Source: Fimbriiglobus sp. (GTDB lineage Bacteria > Planctomycetota > Planctomycetia > Gemmatales > Gemmataceae). Taken from it: a stretch of 6,434 nt of DNA. The stretch covers positions 1 through 6,434 of the forward strand of contig JANXTD010000428.1 in assembly GCA_025352585.1 (NCBI GenBank), given 5' to 3'. The notes under the pieces are model-generated. The model had not been told where the DNA came from. It made no database searches and saw only the letters and a program-made list of their open reading frames with translations. Each line of letters opens with the position of its first letter. Within the stretch, counting starts at the first letter, position 1. Of the stretch, positions 1 through 5,743 are shown one piece after another. The position numbers were made by a program, and so were the translations under genes.

Positions 1-528
1 CGGCACCTCGTCACGTTCTGCCACAAGGCCGACGTGATGCGCCTCTCCGACGGCCTGTTCCTCGAATGCGCCCGCGAGGTGGCCGACGAGTACCCCTTCC
101 TGCGCTTCGAGGAGAAGCCGATCGACAACGTCTGCCTCGAACTCGTGATGGACCCGACGAAGTTCGACGTGCTGGTCATGGAGAACCTCTTCGGCGACGT
201 GATTTCGGACCTGTGCGCCGGCCTCGTCGGCGGCCTGGGCGTGGTGCCGGGGGCGAACCTCGGCACCCGCTACGCCGTGTTCGAGGCGGTCCACGGCAGC
301 GCCCCGGACATCGCCGGCAAGGGCTTCGCCAACCCCATCGCGGTGATCCGCAGTGCGGCGATGATGCTCGACCACATCGGCGAGCGCGCCGCCGCGGCCC
401 GCATCGAAGCCGCGGTCATCTCGACACTACAAGCGGCCGACGGCTTGACGCGCGACCTCGGCGGCAGCGGCACGACCGACACGCTGACCGACGCGATCAT
501 CCGCCGGCTGAGCGGGGGGGCCGCGTGA
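1..528 (+). CDS. NAD-dependent isocitrate/isopropylmalate dehydrogenase family protein, C-terminal part
   Basis: The reading frame is open from the first base, so the 5' end lies outside the window. The 175 visible residues are the C-terminal half of a beta-decarboxylating dehydrogenase. Compared with its downstream paralogue, about 170 residues are missing. Catalytic Lys is in CHKADVM (K9 of the visible part). The metal-binding aspartates are in PIDNVCLEL (D42) and NLFGDVISD (D66, D70). The coenzyme loop is HGSAPDIAGKG (H98, D103); an Asp here marks NAD-preferring members, whereas NADP-dependent isocitrate dehydrogenases carry Lys/Tyr. The end, DLGGSGTTDTLTDAI, is the usual family C-terminus. 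Members oxidise and decarboxylate isocitrate or 3-isopropylmalate in the cytoplasm. The substrate-choosing residues are off the window, so isocitrate, isopropylmalate and homoisocitrate cannot be separated; the overall look is closest to NAD-isocitrate dehydrogenase. The stop TGA shares its A with the ATG of the next gene, so the two are probably cotranscribed and translationally coupled. Confidence 0.9.
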   Translation, partial: RHLVTFCHKADVMRLSDGLFLECAREVADEYPFLRFEEKPIDNVCLELVMDPTKFDVLVMENLFGDVISDLCAGLVGGLGVVPGANLGTRYAVFEAVHGSAPDIAGKGFANPIAVIRSAAMMLDHIGERAAAARIEAAVISTLQAADGLTRDLGGSGTTDTLTDAIIRRLSGGAA

Positions 529-1562
529 TGCGCAAGGTCATTCTCATCCAGGGCGGCGGCGTCGGACTCGACCAGGAGGCGGCGCTACGGGCGATCCTGA
601 CCGCGGCCGGCGTCGAGATTCAGTTCGAGGTTCACGCCGCCGGCCGAGCCGCGCTCGACGCCGACGCGGCCGAGGCGATCCCGCAGGCGACCCTCGACGC
701 GGTCAAGGCGTGCGGCGTCGCCTTGAAGACGAAGCTGCTCCAGCCCAAAGGCGCGGGGATGCCGACGGCACATGGGCCGGCGGTGCCGAACAACTACAAC
801 GTCGAGTTCCGCCGCCGACTGGGCCTGTTCGCCAGCGTGCGGCCGGTGCGCAACCTGGCCGGCCTGCCGAGCCGCTTCACGGGTGTGAACTTCCACCTCG
901 TCCGCGAGATCACGGAAGACTTGTACGCCGCGTCGGAGCACGAGATCGTGCCGGGGGTCGTGCAGAGCTTCAAGATCGTCACCGAGGCGGCCAGCCTGCG
1001 CTTCTTCCGCTACACGTTTGCCCTGGCCCAGCGGCTCGGCAAGAAGTCGATCCACTGCATCCACAAGGCGAACATCCTCAAACTCGCCGACGGCCTGTAC
1101 CTCGACTGCTTCCGCCGTGTCGCCGCCGACTTCCCGGAGATCGCGGCCAAGGAAATGATCGTCGATAACACCTGCATGCAACTCGTGTCAAAGCCGCGCC
1201 AGTTCGAGGTGTTGGCCGCCGGCAACCTCTACGGCGACTTGCTCAGCGACCTAGGCGCGGGCCTCGTCGGCGGCATCAGCGCGACCTCGGCGGTCAACGT
1301 CGGCGACGGCGTGAAGGTGTACGAGGCGGTCTACGGCGCGACCCACGAGGCGGTCCCGCCGGGCACCGCCAACCCGCTGCCGCTGATCCTCCCGGCCGTC
1401 GAGATGCTCAAGGACTTCGGCGAGACCGCCGCGGCGAGTCGCATCGTGGCGGCCGTCGAGGCGGCGTTGACCGCCGGCGTGCGGACGCGCGACCTCGGCG
1501 GCAGCGCGACGACGGCGGAGTTCACGGCGGCGGTGGCGCAAACGGCGAGCGGGGGGCGATAG
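528..1562 (+). CDS. Second isocitrate/isopropylmalate dehydrogenase family protein with divergent coenzyme loop
   Basis: Complete, 344 residues, the normal length for the family. The ATG at 528 overlaps the upstream TGA by one base (TGATG); the frame is open further upstream, but only as a shadow of the first gene. Against E. coli Icd numbering, the substrate arginines are kept (R95 in NVEFR, R105 in SVRPVR, R126 in LVREITEDLY), as are Tyr133, catalytic Lys180 (IHKANIL) and Asp213, Asp237 and Asp241 (VDNTCMQL, NLYGDLLSD). Three places differ. The substrate Ser (E. coli Ser113) is Asn89. The N-terminal GDGIGPE signature is GGGVGLDQE. The coenzyme loop HGSAPDIAG has become YGATHEAVP (269-277), with Glu274 at the NAD-specifying Asp position. 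It is homologous to the upstream gene but clearly divergent. It could be an active enzyme with altered substrate or cofactor use, or a partner subunit like the regulatory chains of mitochondrial IDH3. Its last codons lie in a long hairpin. Confidence 0.9.
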   Translation: MRKVILIQGGGVGLDQEAALRAILTAAGVEIQFEVHAAGRAALDADAAEAIPQATLDAVKACGVALKTKLLQPKGAGMPTAHGPAVPNNYNVEFRRRLGLFASVRPVRNLAGLPSRFTGVNFHLVREITEDLYAASEHEIVPGVVQSFKIVTEAASLRFFRYTFALAQRLGKKSIHCIHKANILKLADGLYLDCFRRVAADFPEIAAKEMIVDNTCMQLVSKPRQFEVLAAGNLYGDLLSDLGAGLVGGISATSAVNVGDGVKVYEAVYGATHEAVPPGTANPLPLILPAVEMLKDFGETAAASRIVAAVEAALTAGVRTRDLGGSATTAEFTAAVAQTASGGR

Positions 1563-1634
1563 TCCCCCGAGTCTCCCGCACCGATGACGCCGCACGCTGG
1601 GGGGGACTCGGGGGACTATCGTCCCCCGCTCGCC
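1544..1634. terminator. Long inverted repeat, probable bidirectional terminator between convergent genes
   Basis: Arms 1544-1577 and 1601-1634 pair over 34 positions: 32 Watson-Crick pairs and two G-T wobbles (1556/1622 and 1574/1604), around a 23-nt loop. The left arm holds the last codons and the TAG stop of the + strand dehydrogenase. The right arm ends 5 nt beyond the stop of the - strand gene. Position between two convergent genes fits a terminator working in both directions. Neither side has a proper T-run (only GTTT on the - strand side), which is not unusual in GC-rich genomes but leaves room for other explanations. The arms contain the unit AGTCCCCC / GGGGGACT, which occurs twice, directly repeated with one base between, at 1601-1617. 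That could mean a dispersed palindromic repeat rather than a simple terminator. Confidence 0.6.
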
Positions 1635-1639
1635 AAGCG

Positions 1640-2146
1640 TCACTCCGCCGCGACGCGGGTCCACGTCCCCGTCGGCAGTGGGTCGGGCAATATGTTCAGT
1701 TGGTCGGCGCGGAGGAGCGTGTAGCGGATGCGATCCGGGCCGTCGGGGGCGACTCGCAGTTCGTCGTAGGAATCGACGCGGCGGGGCCGGTCCCACCAGG
1801 CGTACCAGCGGCGGGCGGGGTTCGATTCTTGCCTCTGCCGGAGTCTCAGGACGCCGTCGGAAATTCCCCACCAGTCGTACTGTTCAAAGGTCAATGCCAC
1901 GGCACGCGTCTTCGCGTCGCGGTTGACGAGCAATACGGTACGGTTGTCGCGGACGACGAACTCGACCAGGACGCCGGCCAGGTCGGCACCGCCGTCGCGG
2001 GTCTGTGCCCACGTCCCGACCAGATTCCGCTCCGCCGCGTTGAGCGCGAAGTGGTCGTACGCCCATGCGCCGGCGAGGGTCACCGCCACTACGGCGATCA
2101 AGCCGGCGGCGATGGCGAGCCGACGCCGCGTTCGAGGGACTGCCAT
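1640..2146 (-). CDS. Small membrane-anchored protein with lipocalin-like LVGTW domain, function unknown
   Basis: 168 residues. The ATG at 2146 is chosen because GGGAG lies 7 nt upstream and because the protein then starts with a classical anchor: basic MAVPRTRRR followed by a hydrophobic stretch (about 10-31) ending in AWAYDHF. The frame stays open far upstream, but only as a shadow of the kinase gene. After the anchor comes NLVGTWAQTRDGG (41-53), then alternating hydrophobic segments rich in aromatic residues (VLVEFVV, TVLLVNRD, YDWWGISDGVLRLR, RRWYAWWDRP, YDELRVAPDG). This suggests a small beta-sheet or barrel domain outside the membrane. The GTW start followed by ISDGVLRLR resembles lipocalin-like domains of small exported bacterial proteins, but I do not recognise a specific family. 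It follows the kinase gene after 104 bp on the same strand and could share its transcript. It ends at the long hairpin. Function unknown. Confidence 0.75.
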   Translation of the reverse strand: MAVPRTRRRLAIAAGLIAVVAVTLAGAWAYDHFALNAAERNLVGTWAQTRDGGADLAGVLVEFVVRDNRTVLLVNRDAKTRAVALTFEQYDWWGISDGVLRLRQRQESNPARRWYAWWDRPRRVDSYDELRVAPDGPDRIRYTLLRADQLNILPDPLPTGTWTRVAAE

Positions 2147-2153
2147 CGTGCGA

Positions 2154-2158
2154 CTCCC
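2154..2158 (-). promoter_or_regulatory. Ribosome binding site of the small membrane-anchored protein
   Basis: GGGAG on the - strand with 7 nt to the ATG at 2146. It decides the start in a frame that has no stop for a long way upstream. Confidence 0.6.
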
Positions 2159-2250
2159 GGATGACTTCGCGATCTCGCCCAGGGACTTCTCGATCCCCGC
2201 CGCGGAACCCCCGCCGCAGACGCGGACGGCTCGCCGGGGGGAGTGCGCGG

Positions 2251-4752
2251 CTACCGCGCCGGGCGGGGCGGCGGGGCGTCCTCGGCGGAGTTCGGCAGCG
2301 ACGCGAAGATCGCCCTGAAGTCGGGCCGGCGGCGCAGCAGGTCGAGGTCGGTGTCGTCGAGGACGTGCGTGCGGTCCTTGTACCCGGCGGCGACGGCCCG
2401 CTTCAGCGACGCCATCGCCCGGTCGGCGTCGGCCGACGCCTCGGCCGCGTCGCCGGCCTTGGCGTACAGCGTCGCGGCGACGGCCCGCCAGCAGCAGGCG
2501 TCGTAGTGGACGCTGGCGTCGGGCGAGCCGAGCGACTCCCAGAGCGCCGCCGAGGCGCGGCAGCCGGCCGCGTCGCCGGCCTTCTCGAAGTGCCGCAGCC
2601 GCAGCGTCACCAGCCCGCGCAGCGGCGTGACGTGGGCCGGGTTGCTCGCGAACCGCGCGACGCACTCGTCGGTCACCGCGACCGCCTCCGCCCCGCGGCC
2701 GCACTTGTCGTACGACATCGCGACGCCCCAGGCACTTTGCAGCGTGTCGGCGTGGTCCGGCCCGAGGGCGCGCCGCCGGCCGGCGAGGGCCTCCAGTTGC
2801 AACGTGAGGGCCTCGGCGTGGCGGCCGAGTTCGGCGTGCGACACCGCCAGGTTGTTCAGACTCAGCAGCGTGTCCGGGTGGTCCGGGGGCAACACCCGCC
2901 GGCGGGCGGCGAGGACTTCCGCTTGAAGCGCGAGGGCGTCGGCGTGGCGGCCGGCCTCGTTGTAGCTGACCGCCAGGCTGTGCATACTCCCCACCAGGAG
3001 GGCGTCGTCCGGGTTCGGCGGCTGCCTGCGCCGGTAGCCTGCTAACGTCTCCTCGCGCAGTGCCAGGGCCTCCTCGTGGCGGTCGAGGGCCGCGTAGCTG
3101 ATCGCCAGGTTGTTCGCACTCACCAAAAAGTCGGGGTGCTGGGTCCGCCGGCAGGCGTCGTAGACCTGCTTGCGCAGCTTCAGCGCCTCCTCGTGTCGGC
3201 CCGTGTCGGCGTAGCAGGTCGCCAGGTCGCCCAGGCTCGCCAGCCGGTCCGGGTGGTCCGCGGGGTGGTGGCGCTCGTGGATGGCCAGGGCGATCTCGGC
3301 CTGGCGCGTCGCCGCGGGCAGGTCGCCGAGGTACCAGAAGGTCCGGCCCAGGATGACCCGCAGGTCGGCCTCGAGCAGCGGCAGGGCGGTGAAGTCGGCC
3401 TCCAGGAAGCCGAGGCTCGCGGCGATCGCGTCGCGCAGGGTGATGTTGTGGCCCAGCCCGCCCTCCTGGCCCTTGGGCCGGGCGGCGGCGAACACCCGGT
3501 CGCGGATGAACTTCAGGATCGCGTGCGCCTCGGCCCCCTTCGCCTCGGCCCGCGCCTGCGCCGCCTCCGCCTCGACGCGCTTCTCCTCCGTGCGCGCCTC
3601 CGCGGCCACGGCGTCCGCGCGGGCGGCGACGGCCCGGACCATCCCCAGCGTCGTGCCGGCGAGGCCCAGCAGCAGCACCGCCGCCACCGCGGCCGCGGCC
3701 CGCACCGTCGAGCGCCAGCGGGCCCCGGACTCGGCCGCGTGCAACTCGGCCGCCAACTGCCCGCGCTCGGCCAACTTCGCCCGGTCGCTGGCCGCGCGGC
3801 GCAACTCGGCCACCGCGGACGCGACTTCGTCGGCGCTGGCCGGGCGGTCGGCCGGCTCGAAGGCGAGGCAGCGCCGGCACAGGGCCACGACGCCGGGGTC
3901 GGCCGCGCAGGCGTCGAGCCGGGCGAACGCCTCGTCGGTCTTGCCGCGCACGGCGTTGAGCCGCACCGACACCGCGTTGCGCCCGGCGAACGGCGGCTCG
4001 CCGGTCAGCAGCACGCAGAGGATCGCCCCCAGGCCGAACACGTCCGAGCGGGCGTCGATCTTCTCGAGTTCCCCGGCCGCCTGCTCCGGCGGCATGTACG
4101 CGGGCGTGCCCAAGACGCAGCCGTGCTGGGTGACGGGCGTCTCGCTGTCGCGCGACGTGGTGACGCCGGCGGTCACCTCCGGGTCGCCGTCGGCGTAGTC
4201 GGGCAGCTTGCTCCCGAGCACCTTGGCGAGGCCCCAGTCCATGACCTGCACCTCGGCGAACGCCCCGACCATGACGTTCTGCGGCTTCAAGTCGCGGTGG
4301 ACGACGCCGTGGGCGTGCGCGTAGCCGACCGCCTGGGCGACCGCCTCGAAGACCGCGAGCGGGTCCATCGCGGCCCCCGCCCTCAAGAGCGCGTGCAGGG
4401 TGTCGCCGCGGATCAGCTTCATCGCCATGTACGGCTGGCCGCCGGGCAGCGTGCCGACGCGGTAGACGGCCGGGATGCCGGGGTGCTGCAACTGGCTGGT
4501 GATCTGGGCCTCTTCGAGGAAGCGCGCCGCCGTGACCGACCCCGGCCGGTAGCGCGCGTGGAGCAGCTTGACGGCGACCTCGCGGTTGAGTTCGATGTCG
4601 CGGGCGCGGTAGACGACGCCCATGCCGCCCTCGCCGACCACGCCGAGTAGTTCGTACCCCGGCGGCGACGCCTGCGGCCGGGCGTCGGCCGGCGCGTCGG
4701 CGGGGCCGAGGTCGTGGCTCTCGCCGGAGCGGGTCAGCGACTCGTTACTCAT
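2251..4752 (-). CDS. Membrane Ser/Thr protein kinase with C-terminal TPR repeats (PknB/PrkC-like)
   Basis: 833 residues. The kinase domain is about 33-320: glycine loop GEGGMG (40-45), ATP lysine K62 in VAVKLL, alpha-C glutamate E81, catalytic VHRDLKPQN (D154, N159), MDWGLAK (D172, the DWG form of DFG), PPE (221-223) and SDVFG (D237). All catalytic residues are present, so it should be active. The segment before GTPAYMPPE carries several Thr/Ser that could be autophosphorylated. A hydrophobic helix (about 350-372) would put the kinase in the cytoplasm and the rest outside. A Glu/Ala-rich probable coil (380-412) and about five TPRs of roughly 42 residues (GRHEEAL-type motifs, 501-700) follow, then a tail (748-818) of the kind seen in planctomycete kinases. 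TPRs probably bind a protein partner. The start at 4752 (MSNESLTRSGES) is preferred to an in-frame ATG at 4827, which lacks a ribosome binding site and adds a Cys/Arg-rich, unconserved-looking leader. The chosen start has only a weak G-run (GGGGG) about 10 nt upstream. Substrate and signal are unknown. Confidence 0.93.
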   Translation of the reverse strand: MSNESLTRSGESHDLGPADAPADARPQASPPGYELLGVVGEGGMGVVYRARDIELNREVAVKLLHARYRPGSVTAARFLEEAQITSQLQHPGIPAVYRVGTLPGGQPYMAMKLIRGDTLHALLRAGAAMDPLAVFEAVAQAVGYAHAHGVVHRDLKPQNVMVGAFAEVQVMDWGLAKVLGSKLPDYADGDPEVTAGVTTSRDSETPVTQHGCVLGTPAYMPPEQAAGELEKIDARSDVFGLGAILCVLLTGEPPFAGRNAVSVRLNAVRGKTDEAFARLDACAADPGVVALCRRCLAFEPADRPASADEVASAVAELRRAASDRAKLAERGQLAAELHAAESGARWRSTVRAAAAVAAVLLLGLAGTTLGMVRAVAARADAVAAEARTEEKRVEAEAAQARAEAKGAEAHAILKFIRDRVFAAARPKGQEGGLGHNITLRDAIAASLGFLEADFTALPLLEADLRVILGRTFWYLGDLPAATRQAEIALAIHERHHPADHPDRLASLGDLATCYADTGRHEEALKLRKQVYDACRRTQHPDFLVSANNLAISYAALDRHEEALALREETLAGYRRRQPPNPDDALLVGSMHSLAVSYNEAGRHADALALQAEVLAARRRVLPPDHPDTLLSLNNLAVSHAELGRHAEALTLQLEALAGRRRALGPDHADTLQSAWGVAMSYDKCGRGAEAVAVTDECVARFASNPAHVTPLRGLVTLRLRHFEKAGDAAGCRASAALWESLGSPDASVHYDACCWRAVAATLYAKAGDAAEASADADRAMASLKRAVAAGYKDRTHVLDDTDLDLLRRRPDFRAIFASLPNSAEDAPPPRPAR
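2653..3252 (-). repeat. TPR-coding tandem repeats, period about 126 bp
   Basis: Within the kinase gene, the stretch coding residues 501-700 consists of about five degenerate units of 117-132 bp. On the + strand a recurring core of the form GGCGTGGCGGCCG...ACCGCCAGG appears near 2815, 2940, 3075 and 3190. Each encodes a LAxSYxxxGRHxEALxL TPR helix pair of the 42-residue, kinesin-light-chain-like type. The repetition is maintained at protein level and is only partly visible in the DNA. Confidence 0.75.
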
Positions 4753-4770
4753 TCGCCGGCACCCCCGTAA

Positions 4771-4790
4771 GCCGTGACAACATTCACGGC
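4771..4790. promoter_or_regulatory. 20-bp palindrome in the kinase leader, possible operator or hairpin
   Basis: Arms GCCGTGA and TCACGGC (7 bp, perfect) flank 6 nt, 19 bases upstream of the chosen kinase start. It lies in a 105-bp gap with lower GC than its surroundings. It could be a repressor site or a small mRNA hairpin close to the start codon. No regulator is identified. Confidence 0.35.
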
Positions 4791-4794
4791 GTTC

Positions 4795-4823
4795 AGAGTA
4801 CGGGCCGGAGAGGCAACACGCAA
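4795..4823 (-). promoter_or_regulatory. Weak candidate promoter for the kinase gene
   Basis: On the - strand TTGCGT, 17 nt and TACTCT lie about 43 nt before the kinase ATG. Each hexamer matches only three positions of the sigma-70 consensus, so this rests mainly on spacing and location between two genes. Confidence 0.2.
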
Positions 4824-4857
4824 GCATTGATGGGGTGTCGCGCCCAAACCCGCACGA

Positions 4858-5367
4858 CTACTCGGCGTCGCTCCAGTTGGTCCAACTGCCGGCGTCCTTG
4901 TCGTAGAAGATTTTCATCAGCTTGCCGGCGACGCCGCGGGCGAAGACGGTGAGCACCTCGTCGGCGATGACGGCGGTCGGCCCGGAGCGCAACTCGCGGT
5001 CACCGAGGCCGATGACGCCGCTCCAGGCGGTCTCCTTGTCGCGGAAGACGTGCTGGAGTTTGCCGTCGGTGCCCCGGAAGAAGACGGCGAGGCGGGTGCC
5101 GCCGTCGGTCATCAGGGCTGCCGGCGTGGAGGCGATCTCGCGGTCGCCGAGCGGCACCCACTCGCCCCACGCCTTTTTGTCGGCGTCGAAGGCGCGGTGC
5201 ATCAGCTTGCCGTTGGGCCCGCGCTCGAACATCTGCAACTGGCCCCACGCCATCACCGCGGAGCACTCCTGGTCGCCGGCGCGGGCTCGGGGGGCCGTGA
5301 CGGCGAGCGTAGCGACGAGCGCCACGACGGTGGCCACGGACCGGGAGCGGGGGATCGATCGCGTCAT
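4858..5367 (-). CDS. Secreted protein with about three PLL/DUF346-type beta-propeller repeats
   Basis: 169 residues. The ATG at 5367 is set by a strong GAGGAGG 6 nt upstream and by the signal peptide it reveals: MTRSIPRSRS, a hydrophobic core (about 11-24) and a signal-peptidase-I-like APRARA-GD site near residue 31. The mature part is about three similar units of 40-48 residues: GQLQMFERGPNGKLMHRAF...WGEWVPLGD, TRLAVFFRGTDGKLQHVFR...WSGVIGLGD and EVLTVFARGVAGKLMKIFY...WTNWSD. The pattern (hydrophobic-F-x-RG-x-x-GKL-x-H...W-x-x-W-x-x-LG) is that of DUF346 / PLL-type lectin repeats, each a blade of a beta-propeller in fucose-binding lectins. Full propellers usually have about seven blades; three would need assembly of several chains or would serve another role. 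It has its own promoter, and the kinase gene follows after 105 bp. Sugar binding is an inference. Confidence 0.8.
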   Translation of the reverse strand: MTRSIPRSRSVATVVALVATLAVTAPRARAGDQECSAVMAWGQLQMFERGPNGKLMHRAFDADKKAWGEWVPLGDREIASTPAALMTDGGTRLAVFFRGTDGKLQHVFRDKETAWSGVIGLGDRELRSGPTAVIADEVLTVFARGVAGKLMKIFYDKDAGSWTNWSDAE

Positions 5368-5373
5368 GCCAAG

Positions 5374-5380
5374 CCTCCTC
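5374..5380 (-). promoter_or_regulatory. Strong ribosome binding site of the PLL-repeat protein
   Basis: GAGGAGG on the - strand, 6 nt before the ATG at 5367. It is the best Shine-Dalgarno match in the window and fixes the start of a frame that is open much further upstream. Confidence 0.8.
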
Positions 5381-5432
5381 GTCAGGAGTCTGCCCGCCGA
5401 GACGTGGCGGGCCAGCCAACCCTGCGGAGAAG

Positions 5433-5462
5433 ACTGTAACAGAATCGATGGGATGTTGTCAA
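5433..5462 (-). promoter_or_regulatory. Sigma-70-like promoter of the PLL-repeat protein
   Basis: On the - strand a perfect TTGACA (5457-5462), 18 nt, then TACAGT (5433-5438, four of six consensus bases). It sits in the most AT-rich patch of the window and about 65 nt before the start codon, leaving a leader of roughly 55-60 nt. Planctomycete promoters are poorly characterised, so the call rests on consensus, local base composition and position. Confidence 0.55.
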
Positions 5463-5489
5463 ATGGCAGGCTGTCGTTAGCCCGACGTG

Positions 5490-5524
5490 CCGGCGAGGGT
5501 CGAGCGGCCGAAGGCAATCGCCGG
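5490..5524 (-). terminator. Weak hairpin after the prmC/zinc-ribbon pair
   Basis: Seven-base arms CCGGCGA (5490-5496) and TCGCCGG (5518-5524) flank a 21-nt loop, 22 bases after the stop of the zinc-ribbon gene and just before the next promoter. Position suits a terminator; the short stem, long loop and lack of a T-run make it doubtful. Confidence 0.25.
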
Positions 5525-5546
5525 GGTCTTGTCCGTTTGGCCCGCC

Positions 5547-5741
5547 TCAGTGCCGGCTGCCCTTCCAGGTGCCGCCGTAGGCGTAGTGGGGGTTGCCGAC
5601 CTTCACGCCCATCAGGCACGCCGGGCAGACGAACGCCCACGCCTTCGTCGCGTCGTAACGCACCCGGTACGCCACTTCGGTCGGTGCCGCGCACTTGAAG
5701 CACGGCTTCGTCTTGGGGCCGCCGTCGCCGCGTTTCGCCAT
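5547..5741 (-). CDS. Small zinc-ribbon protein of unknown function, linked to prmC
   Basis: 64 residues. The ATG at 5741 lies 2 nt after the prmC stop (TGA-GC-ATG), so the two are almost certainly cotranscribed and probably translationally coupled; GAGG about 11 nt upstream can serve as ribosome binding site. The protein has a basic start (MAKRGDGGPKTK) and two Cys pairs, C14-F-K-C17 and C39-P-A-C42, spaced as in a small zinc ribbon. Between them is AYRVRYDATKAWAFV, and the conserved-looking end reads NPHYAYGGTWKGSR. It has no membrane segment or signal peptide, so it is cytoplasmic. Short proteins with the same CxxC...RVxYD...FVCPxC...YxYGGTWK plan exist in other bacteria as uncharacterised proteins, from memory. 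The pairing with a release-factor methylase suggests a role around translation, but that is a guess from context. Confidence 0.82.
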   Translation of the reverse strand: MAKRGDGGPKTKPCFKCAAPTEVAYRVRYDATKAWAFVCPACLMGVKVGNPHYAYGGTWKGSRH

Positions 5742-5743
5742 GC

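Noticed and set aside
66..527. Upstream extension of the second dehydrogenase frame
   Set aside because: It overlaps the first dehydrogenase in another frame and encodes Arg/Pro-rich sequence; the family N-terminus begins at 528.
1551..1627. G-quadruplex formed by the G-runs around the dehydrogenase stop
   Set aside because: The G-runs are separated by long loops and are all used in the much more stable hairpin pairing; not supported as a separate feature.
2653..3252. Possible CRISPR-like or satellite array from regular 117-132 bp spacing
   Set aside because: The units are degenerate, lie fully inside the kinase reading frame and translate as TPR motifs; there are no identical short repeats with unique spacers.
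2147..3880. Upstream extension of the small membrane-anchored protein's frame, making a 746-residue protein
   Set aside because: It runs in another frame through the TPR-coding part of the kinase and is Arg/Gly/Pro-rich; the ATG at 2146 with GGGAG and a membrane anchor is the natural start.
3076..4650. Long open frame on the + strand (524 codons) opposite the kinase domain
   Set aside because: Antisense to a gene with all kinase motifs; its product is Arg/Gly/Val-rich without recognisable domains. In DNA this GC-rich, antisense frames stay open because stop codons are rare.
4753..4827. Longer kinase start at 4827
   Set aside because: No ribosome binding site, a Cys/Arg-rich leader unlike kinase N-termini, and it would run through the palindrome and candidate promoter. 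Kept only as an alternative.
5368..5703. Longer N-terminus for the PLL-repeat protein
   Set aside because: It would remove the signal peptide from the N-terminus and cover the promoter and the zinc-ribbon gene; the start at 5367 has GAGGAGG.
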